Assembly (NCBI GenBank): GCA_963797635.1
Contig: CAWCPZ010000011.1
Location: 124,001-188,000 of the forward strand
DNA from: JAOUEA01 sp963797635
GTDB lineage: Bacteria; Actinomycetota; UBA4738; HRBIN12
Length of the DNA stretch: 64,000 nt
Direction of reading: 5' to 3'
Within the stretch, counting starts at the first letter, position 1. The number at the start of each line of letters is the position of its first letter. The notes under the pieces are model-generated. The model was given only the letters and a program-made list of their open reading frames with translations, was not told the DNA's origin and searched no databases. Below are positions 1 through 7,918 of the stretch, in pieces. Both the position numbers and the translations under genes were made by a program.

Positions 1-151
1 GAAGGGCGAGTTCGGCGCCGGATCGATGGGTCCGAAGGTGGAGGCCGCGGCGACGTTCGCGCGCGGCGGAGGACGGTCCGTGATCGCGGATCTGGCGGAT
101 GCGACCGCGGCGTTGGCCGGTTCGGCCGGGACCCAGATCGTGAAGGACTAG
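1..151 (+). CDS. arcC: Carbamate kinase, C-terminal fragment (gene enters from the left edge)
   Basis: Reading from base 2, the fragment encodes about 49 residues ending at TAG 149-151. It contains GSMGPKVEAA followed by GGRSVIADL and ends in AGTQIV, the characteristic C-terminal block of carbamate kinase (amino-acid kinase fold), where the Lys of GPKVEA helps bind nucleotide. Carbamate kinase interconverts carbamoyl phosphate plus ADP with ATP plus carbamate, usually in arginine or purine fermentation. The N-terminal part lies outside the window, so the gene's neighbours and regulation are unknown. An ornithine aminotransferase lies about 22 kb away and is not linked. Confidence 0.85.
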   Translation, partial: KGEFGAGSMGPKVEAAATFARGGGRSVIADLADATAALAGSAGTQIVKD

Positions 152-309
152 GGCCGGGATCCGCGCCGAGCGGGATTGCGGAACTGCTGCAGGAACACGT
201 ATCCCGCGAACACGGTGACCAGGGCCACCAGCAGCAGGAGCAGCCCCACGAAGAAGTATTCGAGGAAGCCCCAGTTGCTGACGTCGGGGAACAGCCCTGC
301 CATCACCAT
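148..309 (-). CDS. Small single-pass membrane protein of unknown function
   Basis: A 53-residue frame starting at ATG 309-307 (a second ATG at 303-301 also fits). After a short polar N-terminus it has one strongly hydrophobic helix, roughly residues 17-40 (core FFVGLLLLLVALVTVFAGYV), then a basic tail with RNPARRGSRP. This topology suggests a membrane peptide with a cytoplasmic positive tail. It overlaps the stop of the convergent carbamate kinase gene by 4 bases. The longer frame reading on through pfkA in the antisense direction is a shadow; only this terminal part looks like protein. No family was recognised. Confidence 0.5.
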   Translation of the reverse strand: MVMAGLFPDVSNWGFLEYFFVGLLLLLVALVTVFAGYVFLQQFRNPARRGSRP

Positions 310-441
310 GGCCCCAATCCTATCGGCTCGTTCGATGGCCGGACCGTGCCGCGCGCGCGTTACCCGACGTTCGGTATCAAGCGTTCCGCCTGTCGGCCCG
401 ATGACCGATGGGTCTACGAGAAGGACGACGCAGGAGCGGAT

Positions 442-621
442 ATGTCGCTGGGTGACAAGCAGGCAACCGATCGATCCACCGACGACCACCTCGGCTTCGG
501 GGGCTCGGCGAAGGCCACCGACGAAGCTGCCGGGCAGGATGTCCAGACGGAGGACGACGAAGCGTCCTACGTCGACAGCTGGTACCAGGTCCTCAAGGCC
601 CAGGCTGCCGACGAGGCGTAA
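442..621 (+). CDS. Small acidic protein of unknown function
   Basis: The ATG at 442 follows an AGGAG at 432-436, well spaced, and opens a 59-residue frame. The product is hydrophilic and rich in Asp, Glu, Ala and Thr, with the C-terminal motif SYVDSWYQVLKAQAADEA. It has no membrane segment, signal or cysteine, so a small cytosolic protein is likely. It sits immediately upstream of pfkA, but pfkA appears to have its own promoter, so they need not be co-transcribed. No family was recognised; the ribosome binding site is the main support. Confidence 0.5.
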   Translation: MSLGDKQATDRSTDDHLGFGGSAKATDEAAGQDVQTEDDEASYVDSWYQVLKAQAADEA

Positions 622-661
622 CGGACACGTTCGCCTCCCTCGGCGCCTTCCAGGGGCGTCG

Positions 662-667
662 TAGGCT
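662..667 (+). promoter_or_regulatory. -10-like TAGGCT, leaderless promoter of pfkA
   Basis: TAGGCT followed by exactly six bases and then the pfkA ATG. No ribosome binding site lies between, so transcription probably starts at or next to the start codon. Confidence 0.5.
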
Positions 668-673
668 TGGCGC

Positions 674-1702
674 ATGCGTCTGGGCATCATCACGGGGGGC
701 GGTGACTGCCCCGGTCTCAACGCCGTCATCCGCGCCGCGGTCCGCAAGGGCGTCGGGGTCCACGGCCACACCTTCATGGGGTTCCGCGACGGCTGGAAGG
801 GCGTCGTGGAGGACGACTCGCTCGGGCTCGGCATCCCGCAGATCACCGGCATCCTCCATCGCGGCGGCACGATCCTCGGCAGTTCCGGCATGAACCCCTT
901 CCGCGTCGACGGCGGGGCGGAGGCGGTCGAGGCCACCTTCGAGCGCCGGGGCCTCGACGGTCTGATCGCCATCGGCGGTGAAGGCACCTTGGGCGCGGCG
1001 GCGGGGTTCGCCGACCGGGGCCTTCCGGTGGTCGGGGTGCCGAAGACGATCGACAACGACCTCGCGGGCACCGACATCACCGTGGGGTTCCACACGGCGG
1101 TGCAGGTGGCCACCGATGCGATCGACCGCCTGCACAGCACCGCCGAGAGCCATGACCGCGTGATGCTGGTCGAGGTGATGGGCCGCCACGCCGGATGGAT
1201 CGCGATCTACGCCGGGATCGCGGGTGGCGCCGACGTGATCTTGATCCCGGAGCACCCGTTCGACATCGAGGACGTGTGCCGGCTGCTCCGCCACCGGCAC
1301 ATGCAACGGAGCTCGTTCTCGATCGTGGTGGTGGCCGAGGGGGCGATCCCGCAGGAGGGCACCCTCGACCTTCCCGAGCCCGAGCTGGACGAGAACGGGT
1401 TCCCGCGGCTGGGCGGTGTCGCCAATCACATCGCGCCCGAGATCGAGAAGCGGACGGGATTCCAGACCCGGGTGACCATCCTCGGCCACGTGCAGCGCGG
1501 TGGTTCGCCGGTGGCGTTCGACCGGGTGCTCGGAACCCGGATGGGCCTGGCGGCCGTGGACCTGGCGACCGCCGGCGGCTGGGGCCGCATGGTGGCCCGG
1601 CAGGCGCAGGAGATCGTCGACGTCCCGCTCCGCGACGCGGTCGACCATCGCAGCGTGGTGCCCCTGGATCTGTACCGGGACGCCGAGGTCTTCTTCGGCT
1701 GA
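674..1702 (+). CDS. pfkA: 6-phosphofructokinase, actinobacterial group III type
   Basis: Phosphorylates fructose 6-phosphate in glycolysis; cytosolic. The 342-residue protein begins MRLGIITGGGDCPGLNAVIR, with the nucleotide-binding GGGDCPGLN loop. It continues with IGGEGTLGAA, PKTIDNDLAGT (catalytic TIDND), VEVMGRHAGWIA (substrate loop) and HVQRGGSP (fructose-6-P binding). The combination of Gly in GGEGT and Lys in PKTIDND is the Gly104/Lys124 pattern of actinobacterial group III enzymes. As I recall, that group includes both ATP- and pyrophosphate-dependent members, so the phosphoryl donor cannot be assigned from sequence. There is no Shine-Dalgarno; a TAGGCT box six bases upstream suggests a leaderless transcript. 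Confidence 0.93.
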   Translation: MRLGIITGGGDCPGLNAVIRAAVRKGVGVHGHTFMGFRDGWKGVVEDDSLGLGIPQITGILHRGGTILGSSGMNPFRVDGGAEAVEATFERRGLDGLIAIGGEGTLGAAAGFADRGLPVVGVPKTIDNDLAGTDITVGFHTAVQVATDAIDRLHSTAESHDRVMLVEVMGRHAGWIAIYAGIAGGADVILIPEHPFDIEDVCRLLRHRHMQRSSFSIVVVAEGAIPQEGTLDLPEPELDENGFPRLGGVANHIAPEIEKRTGFQTRVTILGHVQRGGSPVAFDRVLGTRMGLAAVDLATAGGWGRMVARQAQEIVDVPLRDAVDHRSVVPLDLYRDAEVFFG

Positions 1703-1722
1703 GCCCTCCCGCGGCTCGCCGC

Positions 1723-1728
1723 TAGACT
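1723..1728 (+). promoter_or_regulatory. -10-like TAGACT, leaderless promoter of the threonine aldolase gene
   Basis: TAGACT followed by seven bases and then the ATG at 1736, with no ribosome binding site. The sequence CGCTAGACTTCG recurs before the HNH gene at 35011. Confidence 0.5.
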
Positions 1729-1735
1729 TCGGGCC

Positions 1736-2788
1736 ATGGCTGCCTACCGCGTCGACCTGCGTTCCGACACCGTGACGAGTCCCTCTCCCGCGATGCGGGA
1801 GGCCATGGCCACCGCCGAGGTGGGCGATGCCTGGTACGGGGACGATCCCACCGCCAACCGCCTGCAGGAGCTGGCGGCCGAGCGCACCGGGATGGAGGCG
1901 GCGCTGTTCGTCCCCACCGGGACGATGGCCAACCAGATCGCGCTGGCGCTCCACGTGCACACGAACGGTCACCTCGTGGCCTGCTCAGCAGCCAACCACG
2001 TCGCCACGACGGAGGTCATGACCGCGGCGGCGCTGTCGGGGATCGCCTACCGCACGCTCGATCCGGGCCCCCGGGGGTGGATCGATGCCGCACAGGCCCG
2101 GACCCTCCTCGAGCCCGACAGCTACTACGACGTCGAGATCGTCGACCTGCTCAGCGTCGAGAACACCGTGGGCGGAGCCGGCGGGCGGGTGATGCCGGTC
2201 GATGAGCTGGCGAAGGTGCGGGCCGTGGCCTCCGAGGCCGGCGTGCCGCTGCACCTGGACGGGGCTCGGATCTTCAACGCGGCCGCTGCCGCGGGCGTCG
2301 AGGTCTCCGCGTGGACCCGCCAGGTCGACACGATGATGTTCTGCGTCTCGAAGGGCCTGGGAGCGCCGATCGGGTCGTTGATCTGCGGACCCGCCGAGCT
2401 GATCCGTGAAGCCCGCCGCCTCAGCATCCTGTTCGGCGGCGCCTGGCGACAGGCGGGCATCATGGCGGCGGCGGGGATCGTCGCGCTCGAGCAGGGCCAG
2501 GCACGGCTCGTCGAGGACCACGCGCGAGCTCGCCGGCTCGCCGAGGGCGTCGCGGAGATGCTGCCCGGTTCGATCGATCTCGCGCAGGTCGAAACGAACA
2601 TGGTCTTCGTCGACACGGCAGCGGTCGGGTTGCCGATGCTCGGGACCGTCGAGCGTCTGGCGGACCGTGGGGTGGGCGTGACCCACATCGGCACCGGGGT
2701 TCGCATGGTGACCCACGTCGATGTCGACGACGAGGGCATCGCCACGGCGCTCGACGCGTGGAAGGCGATCGCCGCGAAAGAGGACTGA
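1736..2788 (+). CDS. ltaE: Low-specificity L-threonine aldolase
   Basis: PLP enzyme of fold type I that cleaves L-threonine or L-allo-threonine to glycine and acetaldehyde; cytosolic. The 350 residues match the family's usual length. The N-terminus carries DLRSDTVTSPSPAMREAM and GDAWYGDDPTANRL, typical of threonine aldolases. HLDGARIFNA contains the Asp that contacts the PLP ring nitrogen, and VSKGLGAPIGSLICG supplies the Schiff-base lysine. It starts 34 bases after pfkA but has its own leaderless -10 element, so it may be independently transcribed. Exact stereospecificity cannot be read from sequence. Confidence 0.92.
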   Translation: MAAYRVDLRSDTVTSPSPAMREAMATAEVGDAWYGDDPTANRLQELAAERTGMEAALFVPTGTMANQIALALHVHTNGHLVACSAANHVATTEVMTAAALSGIAYRTLDPGPRGWIDAAQARTLLEPDSYYDVEIVDLLSVENTVGGAGGRVMPVDELAKVRAVASEAGVPLHLDGARIFNAAAAAGVEVSAWTRQVDTMMFCVSKGLGAPIGSLICGPAELIREARRLSILFGGAWRQAGIMAAAGIVALEQGQARLVEDHARARRLAEGVAEMLPGSIDLAQVETNMVFVDTAAVGLPMLGTVERLADRGVGVTHIGTGVRMVTHVDVDDEGIATALDAWKAIAAKED

Positions 2789-2797
2789 CCGGCCTCC

Positions 2798-3713
2798 CTA
2801 CGGAACCAAGGGCTGCCAATCGGGATCGAACTCTGACTTCCGCGGGGTGTCAGTGACACGAGTGAGGCCGACACCTGAGGCAGACTTGAACCAGATGTCC
2901 GCAGCGTTGTACCGATCGCTGTAGAAGGCGATGAGCGTGCCGTCCGGAGACCAGGCGGGCGAGGTGTCTCTCCACGTGTTGGTGGTGAGCTGCACGACGT
3001 CAGAGCCGTCGGCATCCATCACGTAGATCTCCCGGTTCCGCACGAAGGCGATCTTCGTCCCATCAGGCGACCAACTTGGGCTCCCGCCCTGAAGTGGGCC
3101 CGGCGTCAGGTTCGTCGGGTCCGAGCCGTCGGGGTTGATGACCCACAGGTCCTGGCGATGATCGACCTCGCGGTTGAACGCGATCCTGGTGCCGTCCGGA
3201 GACCAGGCGGCGTGATAGTCCATCGCACGGTTGTGCGTCAGCTGCACTCGTCCCGTTCCGTCGGCATCCATCACGAAGATCTCGTCGTCGCCGTCCTGGT
3301 CTCGGTAGCTGGTGAAGGCGAGCTTCGACCCGTCCGGGGACCACGTCGACCACAGGTTGTCGGCTCGGCCAGACGAGAGCTGCTCTCGGTCGCTCCCGTC
3401 CGCGTTCATCGTGAAGATCTGGTAGGTGCCTTGGACGATGCGGTCGTAGGCGATCTTCGTTCCATCAGGCGACCACGCAGGCTCATAGTCGGACCTTGCC
3501 CCGGTGAGGCGATCGAGATCGGAGCCATCCACATCGACTGAATAGATGTCGAAGCCACCGTCGAACTGCACGAAGGCGATCTTGCCGTTCGCCTCCTGGG
3601 TAGGCCGCTGAGGCGAGGTCGCCGACCATCAGAACGAGGAGAGCGACGAGGGGAAGGATCAAGCGGAGGGTTCGCCGTGGCTGTCGGTTGCGGGTTCGAG
3701 GCGTCAATGACAT
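2798..3713 (-). CDS. Exported TolB-like (PD40) beta-propeller protein, interrupted by a frameshift
   Basis: The start ATG 3713-3711 follows a GAGG. The first 37 residues form a signal peptide: an RRTLR basic region, a LILPLVALLVLMVGDLA core, then ASA before AYPG. Downstream, in another frame, about six WD40-like repeats carry the PD40 signature (for example AWSPDGTKIAYDR, IFVMDADG, PSWSPDGTKIAF). The frames join if one G is removed near 3589-3600, restoring PGANGKIAF, the usual opening of these propellers. The protein is therefore probably secreted and the break one base. Its ligand is unknown. It is convergent with the aldolase gene. Confidence 0.8.
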
Positions 3714-3872
3714 GGCTCAGTCCTCGTTTCGAGTCGAGACGGGAAACGCAGCGAATGTCACCACAGAGGCTCCCATGCTCGAACGATGCATCAAGAGAGG
3801 ACACCGTTGCAGCTCACTTGAGACGAGTTCAAGACTCGTTGCAGGAGGCGAGCCAGGCGTCAGACTTCCACC

Positions 3873-4244
3873 ATGCCCACGCCCAACCAGGATCGAACGC
3901 CATCCCACGCGCGTCCCGTTGCCAGTGCGTGCGCCTGGCTCTCGCTTCTGGGTGCCCTCGCAGGGGCAGCGTTGCTCGTCGCGATGGAGGTAGTGGAGCG
4001 CAGACGAGTCTCGGACAGTTGCACCGTCCTTCTGGACCGGCTGATGTGGGCGACGCTTGCCGTCTCGAGCCTTGCGCTGATCTTCGGCCTCGTCGGCATC
4101 TGGGGGCGTGGCGCTCGACCGAAATGGTTGTCGATGGCCGGCATCATCATCGCGGTCGTCGTTGCTGGACTCATCCTCATCCCACGCGCCCCAGGCGCAC
4201 TGGATGACATCGGCAGCTACGTGTGTGGATCGTCAACTCCGTAG
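3873..4244 (+). CDS. Membrane protein with three predicted helices, unknown function
   Basis: 123 residues from ATG 3873. Hydrophobic stretches lie at about residues 17-40 (CAWLSLLGALAGAALLVAM), 54-76 (LMWATLAVSSLALIFGLVG) and 84-105 (SMAGIIIAVVVAGLILI), followed by a short tail with a cysteine. It is divergent from the propeller gene, with a 159-base shared upstream region. The AGGAGG at 3842 is too far upstream to serve the start, so initiation is uncertain. The composition fits a genuine integral membrane protein, but I recognise no family. Confidence 0.6.
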   Translation: MPTPNQDRTPSHARPVASACAWLSLLGALAGAALLVAMEVVERRRVSDSCTVLLDRLMWATLAVSSLALIFGLVGIWGRGARPKWLSMAGIIIAVVVAGLILIPRAPGALDDIGSYVCGSSTP

Positions 4245-4369
4245 CATCAGGTCGTTCCTCAGAAAGACCCGCTCGAGATGCAACGTACTCCACCTCATCG
4301 CGTTCATGGCTCGACGTGATGGCGGATCCCGGCCAACAAACCGGCGGGATGGGCGAAGGAGAGAACGAC

Positions 4370-5101
4370 ATGAGGGATGGCTCTGTACGTGCGTTCGCAG
4401 TAGCCGTGCTGCTGACGATCCTGACGGGATGCACCGATGCGGCGACCGGTGAATCCCAGGCCTCGACGCCGTCGGTGACAGCCGCCGACGGACTGGATGC
4501 GACGACATCGCCGTTCGACGATACGGCCAAGCCGGTCGCGGTCGAGCCGGGCACCTACCGGATCCCCAGTTCCGAGTGGTCCGCCGTGGACTACACCGTC
4601 ACGTTCCCGGAGGGCTGGACGGTGCAGTACGGCCACCTCTTCCTCAAGGACTCGGATAACGCTGACGGATTCGGGTTCGATGCCGTCGATCCCGACGAGA
4701 TCTATGCCGACGCATGTGAGGGCAGCAACGGTCAGGTCGAGGAGGTCGGTCCCGGCGTCGATGACCTCGCGACGGCGCTGCTCCAGCAGTCGGGACCGAA
4801 GGCGAGGGGCCCGATCGACACCACGCTGGGCGGCTATCCGGCGACCCGGATCGACCTCGCCGTTCCGAAGCGGTTCGATCTGAAGCCGTGCAACGTCAAG
4901 GATGTCGGGCTCCAGATCTGGTACAGCGTCCCCGCGGACAAGTACTTCGTGCTCCTGCCCGACGGCATCATGAGTGTGTACATCGTCGACGTCGACGGTA
5001 CGCGCCAGACCTTCGTGACCGGCCCCAGTGGACCGGCGACGTCAGACAAGGACGCGCGCGAGTTGCAAGCGATCCTCGACTCGATCCGCATCGAGCCCTA
5101 A
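4370..5101 (+). CDS. Lipoprotein paralogous to the sensor domain of the neighbouring anti-sigma protein
   Basis: The ATG at 4370 lies about seven bases after GAAGGAGAG, which selects it over upstream starts. Of 243 residues, the first 22 form a lipoprotein signal ending in the lipobox LTGC, followed by a Ser/Thr/Ala-rich linker. The globular part, from about residue 60 (GTYRIPSSEW, VTFPEGWTVQYG), continues to the end (LQAILDSIRIEP). It is clearly homologous to the C-terminal domain of the protein at 5700-6530, with shared stretches such as VDDLATALLQQ and GYPATRIDL. Two conserved cysteines (DACEGS, KPCNV) may pair. It is probably membrane-anchored outside the cell; its ligand is unknown. Confidence 0.75.
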   Translation: MRDGSVRAFAVAVLLTILTGCTDAATGESQASTPSVTAADGLDATTSPFDDTAKPVAVEPGTYRIPSSEWSAVDYTVTFPEGWTVQYGHLFLKDSDNADGFGFDAVDPDEIYADACEGSNGQVEEVGPGVDDLATALLQQSGPKARGPIDTTLGGYPATRIDLAVPKRFDLKPCNVKDVGLQIWYSVPADKYFVLLPDGIMSVYIVDVDGTRQTFVTGPSGPATSDKDARELQAILDSIRIEP

Positions 5102-5119
5102 AAGGAAGAGAATCCTCTC

Positions 5120-5707
5120 GTGACGCAACGGATCGGCCCCCGGTCGCGTTCAGGGTTCGACGTGATGGAACCATCAGACGTGTTGGAGCCAGCGGTTGAG
5201 TCTTCGGAGGCGGTGAGTGTCACCGCGGTAACGCCCCCTCGCTTCGAAGACTTCTTCTACGCCGAGCATGTTCGCCTGTCCCGCGCCCTGTACCTCCTGA
5301 CCGGGAGCGATGCTGAGGCCGACGACCTGACGCAGGAGGCCATGGTGCGCGTGTTCGAGCGGTGGGATCGGGTCCAGCACATGGACTCCCCGCAGGGATA
5401 CCTGTTCCGGACCGCGCTGAACCTGCACCGAAGTCGCCTCCGGCGGATGGCCACCAGGGCGCGTCACATCGTCGCACCGACACCGTCGCCCGACCCCGCC
5501 GAGGTGGCAGAGGACCGGGACAGCCTCGCCAGGGCGCTCGGATCGCTCCCCACCGGCCAGCGCGAGGCGCTGGTGCTGGTCGAGTGGTTGGGGATGGATC
5601 AGCAGGAGGCCGCGGCAACCCTGAGGATCAGGCCGGGATCGGTCCGAGCTCGGTTGTCCAGGGCCAAGGCGGATCTCCGACGCATGCTGGAGGATGAGGA
5701 TGCCTGA
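5120..5707 (+). CDS. ECF RNA polymerase sigma factor
   Basis: A 195-residue sigma-70-family protein. The N-terminal 35 residues are unstructured. Region 2 spans about 40-110 (FEDFFYAEHVRLSRALYLLT, then DDLTQEAMVRVFERW). Region 4 spans about 135-190 (LPTGQREALVLVEWLG, then IRPGSVRARLSRAKADLRR as the helix-turn-helix). The GTG start at 5120 has AAGGAAGAG about nine bases upstream; an ATG at 5165 is an alternative. The stop overlaps the next gene by 8 bases, the coupling expected for a sigma factor and its anti-sigma protein. It probably directs a small extracytoplasmic-stress regulon that includes this operon. Confidence 0.88.
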   Translation: MTQRIGPRSRSGFDVMEPSDVLEPAVESSEAVSVTAVTPPRFEDFFYAEHVRLSRALYLLTGSDAEADDLTQEAMVRVFERWDRVQHMDSPQGYLFRTALNLHRSRLRRMATRARHIVAPTPSPDPAEVAEDRDSLARALGSLPTGQREALVLVEWLGMDQQEAAATLRIRPGSVRARLSRAKADLRRMLEDEDA

Positions 5708-6530
5708 GCTTCACGACCGCCTCGATCGACGGGCCTCCGGCCACGAGCCGCCTCCGGATCTGTTCGAACGGGTGCTCGATCGCCACCGTCGGCGGGACCG
5801 CAACCGACGGATCGGAAGCGCCCTGGTGGCCTTGACCGTGATGGCGGTGGTGATCGGAGGGCTGCTGTGGAGCGTGACGTCGGACAGGGTCCCTGCCAGT
5901 GGTGGCGTGACCGGTGAGCGGAGCACTGCGACCGATGCCACGATGCCACCGTTCGACGTGACCACTGAGGCGGTGGCGTTCGAGGCCGGCACGTACCGGA
6001 TCCCCCGTTCCACGGTGTCGGTCGCAGACGTCGTGGTCACCTTCCCGGAGGGCTGGACGGTGCAGCACGGTGACACCTTCGTCAAGCACCCCGACACGGA
6101 TGATGCGCTCGGCTTCAACATGTTCGTGGTCGACGCGATCTTCGCCGATGCGTGTGAGGGCAGCGAAGGCGAGCTCGCGGACGTCGGTCCCAGCGTCGAT
6201 GACCTCGCGACGGCGCTGCTCCAGCAGCCGGGGCCGGAGGCGAGCGGTCCGGTCGCGACCTCGCTGGCCGGCTATCCGGCGACCCGGATCGACCTCACCG
6301 CCCCGGGGGGGTTCGCGCTGAAGAAATGCAACCTGGGCAATGTGCTGCAGATCTGGTTCAGCCCGCCTGACCACTACTTCGTGCTCCCGGCCGACGACAC
6401 GGCCAGCGTGTACATCGTCGACATCGAAGGTCAGCGCCAGGTGTTCGTGACCCAGGTCGGGTCCAAGGCCTCGGATGAGGACGTGCAGGAACTGCAGGCG
6501 ATCCTCGACTCGGTCCGCATCGAGCCGTAG
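5700..6530 (+). CDS. Membrane-anchored anti-sigma-type protein with extracytoplasmic sensor domain
   Basis: I chose ATG 5700 over 5694 because GGAGG at 5689-5693 abuts the earlier one and is six bases from the later. Of 276 residues, about 40 form a basic cytoplasmic segment (RLDRRASGHEPPPDLFERVL). One transmembrane helix follows (ALVALTVMAVVIGGLLWSV), then a linker and an extracytoplasmic domain homologous to the lipoprotein at 4370-5101. Position and topology indicate an anti-sigma factor that sequesters the upstream ECF sigma and releases it on an envelope signal. The cytoplasmic part has no obvious zinc-binding HxxxCxxC motif, so the binding mode is inferred. Confidence 0.72.
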   Translation: MPELHDRLDRRASGHEPPPDLFERVLDRHRRRDRNRRIGSALVALTVMAVVIGGLLWSVTSDRVPASGGVTGERSTATDATMPPFDVTTEAVAFEAGTYRIPRSTVSVADVVVTFPEGWTVQHGDTFVKHPDTDDALGFNMFVVDAIFADACEGSEGELADVGPSVDDLATALLQQPGPEASGPVATSLAGYPATRIDLTAPGGFALKKCNLGNVLQIWFSPPDHYFVLPADDTASVYIVDIEGQRQVFVTQVGSKASDEDVQELQAILDSVRIEP

Positions 6531-6534
6531 GTCC

Positions 6535-7326
6535 TCACGGGCGGCGAGCCTTCACGATCCAGGCGCGCGAGTCGAACCAGACGCCGTCCTCCCGAGCGTG
6601 CGCGACGAGCGTCTCGCGCAGGCGTTCGAGCGCGAGCTCACGGCTCGCGGGATCGAGACCATCCACCACCTCCTTGGTGGAGGCGAAGCCACCGATCCAC
6701 CCGAACGCGTCGGCAACGTCCTGACCGAAGTACATGGGCCGGCGCACGTCGGTGAGCGTGACGTCGGTGAAGCCAGCCGCGTCCAGGACCCGCCGAACCG
6801 TCGCCGGATCGGCCAGTGAGAAGTGATCGAGTCCTTCTGGAGTCGGAACCGGCGATCCGCCGGTGCCCGACAGAGCCCTCTGGATAGCCACGGACCACTC
6901 GTTCCGTTCGTGCCCTTGCCACACCATGATCAGCAGGCGCCCGTCACGGCGTAGCCCAGTTCCGATGTTGGTGAAGGCGGCGACGGGATCGCGGAAGAAC
7001 ATCGTGCCGAACCTGCTGATGGCCAGATCGAATCGCTCGGACGGGAAGCGGTGGTCCTGCGCGTCGGCGTGTTCGAACGTGACGTTGTGGAGCCCCTCAG
7101 CGTCGGCGAGCCGCTGGGCCCGTTCGATCATCTCCTTCGAGATGTCGACCCCGAGCGCCCACCCGTCGCTGGCGAGGCGGGCTGCATCGCGCGTCGTTTG
7201 TCCCGCCCCGCAGCCGATGTCCAGCACTCGATCTTCGGGACCGATCTCGTAGGCCTGTCGCAGCGCGTCGTTGAGCAGACGAAGCTCGGTGTCATAGTCG
7301 ACGGGGCCGAGGTCATGGTCGCTCAT
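6535..7326 (-). CDS. Class I SAM-dependent methyltransferase
   Basis: A 263-residue cytosolic protein. Motif I VLDIGCGAGQTTRDAA is at about residues 34-49, the acidic motif II GVDIS follows, and a post-motif DLAISRFGTMFF is near residue 100, the arrangement of small-molecule methyltransferases. The C-terminal half (residues 150-263) lacks a recognisable substrate signature, so the acceptor is unknown. It is convergent with the anti-sigma gene (4-base gap) and divergent from the second ECF sigma gene across 91 bases. Confidence 0.82.
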   Translation of the reverse strand: MSDHDLGPVDYDTELRLLNDALRQAYEIGPEDRVLDIGCGAGQTTRDAARLASDGWALGVDISKEMIERAQRLADAEGLHNVTFEHADAQDHRFPSERFDLAISRFGTMFFRDPVAAFTNIGTGLRRDGRLLIMVWQGHERNEWSVAIQRALSGTGGSPVPTPEGLDHFSLADPATVRRVLDAAGFTDVTLTDVRRPMYFGQDVADAFGWIGGFASTKEVVDGLDPASRELALERLRETLVAHAREDGVWFDSRAWIVKARRP

Positions 7327-7417
7327 GTGACCATCTTGCTACCGGGGGATCCGATGCGCTGTCCGTCGCGTCGTTTTCTGGCGAAAGTTGGTCCAACCCC
7401 TATAGGTTTGGCCCCGG

Positions 7418-7918
7418 ATGCGTCCCTTACGCGGTGTGGCATCGGACATCACGTTGACGACTCGCCCTGGCGAGATCGAACACCTCTACCGAGAGCAGGG
7501 CGACAGGATGTGGCGCGCCTTGCTCGCCTACGCGGGCAATCCGGATGTCGCGAGTGATGCGCTGGCCGAAGCCTTCGCGCAGGCGATCGCGAGGGGCGAA
7601 GGGTTGCGCGACCCCGCGTCGTGGATATGGACGGCTTCATTCCGTATCGCTGCCGGTGAGCTGAAGCGACGTGGCCATGTCGTCGCGCTCACCGACCTCG
7701 ACATCCCGTACGAGATCGCCGACCCCGTTCCCCACCTGATCGAAGCCCTCGCGGCGATCTCGCCCAACCAGCGATTGGCGATCGTGATGCACGACTATGC
7801 CGACCGCCCTACCGATGAGATCGCTCGTGTCCTTGGGGTGACACGACCCACGGTCCACGTCCACCTGAGCCAGGGCCGCAAGCGGCTACGAGACCTTCTG
7901 GAGCCGACCGATGACTGA
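7418..7918 (+). CDS. ECF-type sigma factor (second in window)
   Basis: 166 residues. The region-2 segment is EIEHLYREQGDRMWRALLAY followed by SDALAEAFAQAIARG, and region 4 includes AISPNQRLAIVMHDYADRP and VTRPTVHVHLSQGRKRLRDLL with a clear helix-turn-helix. Region 2 is divergent but complete. The ATG at 7418 has a TAGGTT nine bases upstream and no ribosome binding site, suggesting leaderless transcription. It overlaps the next gene by 8 bases, as in the first sigma/anti-sigma pair 1.7 kb upstream, so the two loci share an architecture with unrelated sensor domains. Confidence 0.82.
   Translation: MRPLRGVASDITLTTRPGEIEHLYREQGDRMWRALLAYAGNPDVASDALAEAFAQAIARGEGLRDPASWIWTASFRIAAGELKRRGHVVALTDLDIPYEIADPVPHLIEALAAISPNQRLAIVMHDYADRPTDEIARVLGVTRPTVHVHLSQGRKRLRDLLEPTDD

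Noticed and set aside
593..1972. Long minus-strand frame over pfkA
   Set aside because: Antisense shadow of pfkA; codon-position composition and residue content (His/Gly/Arg-rich) are not protein-like.
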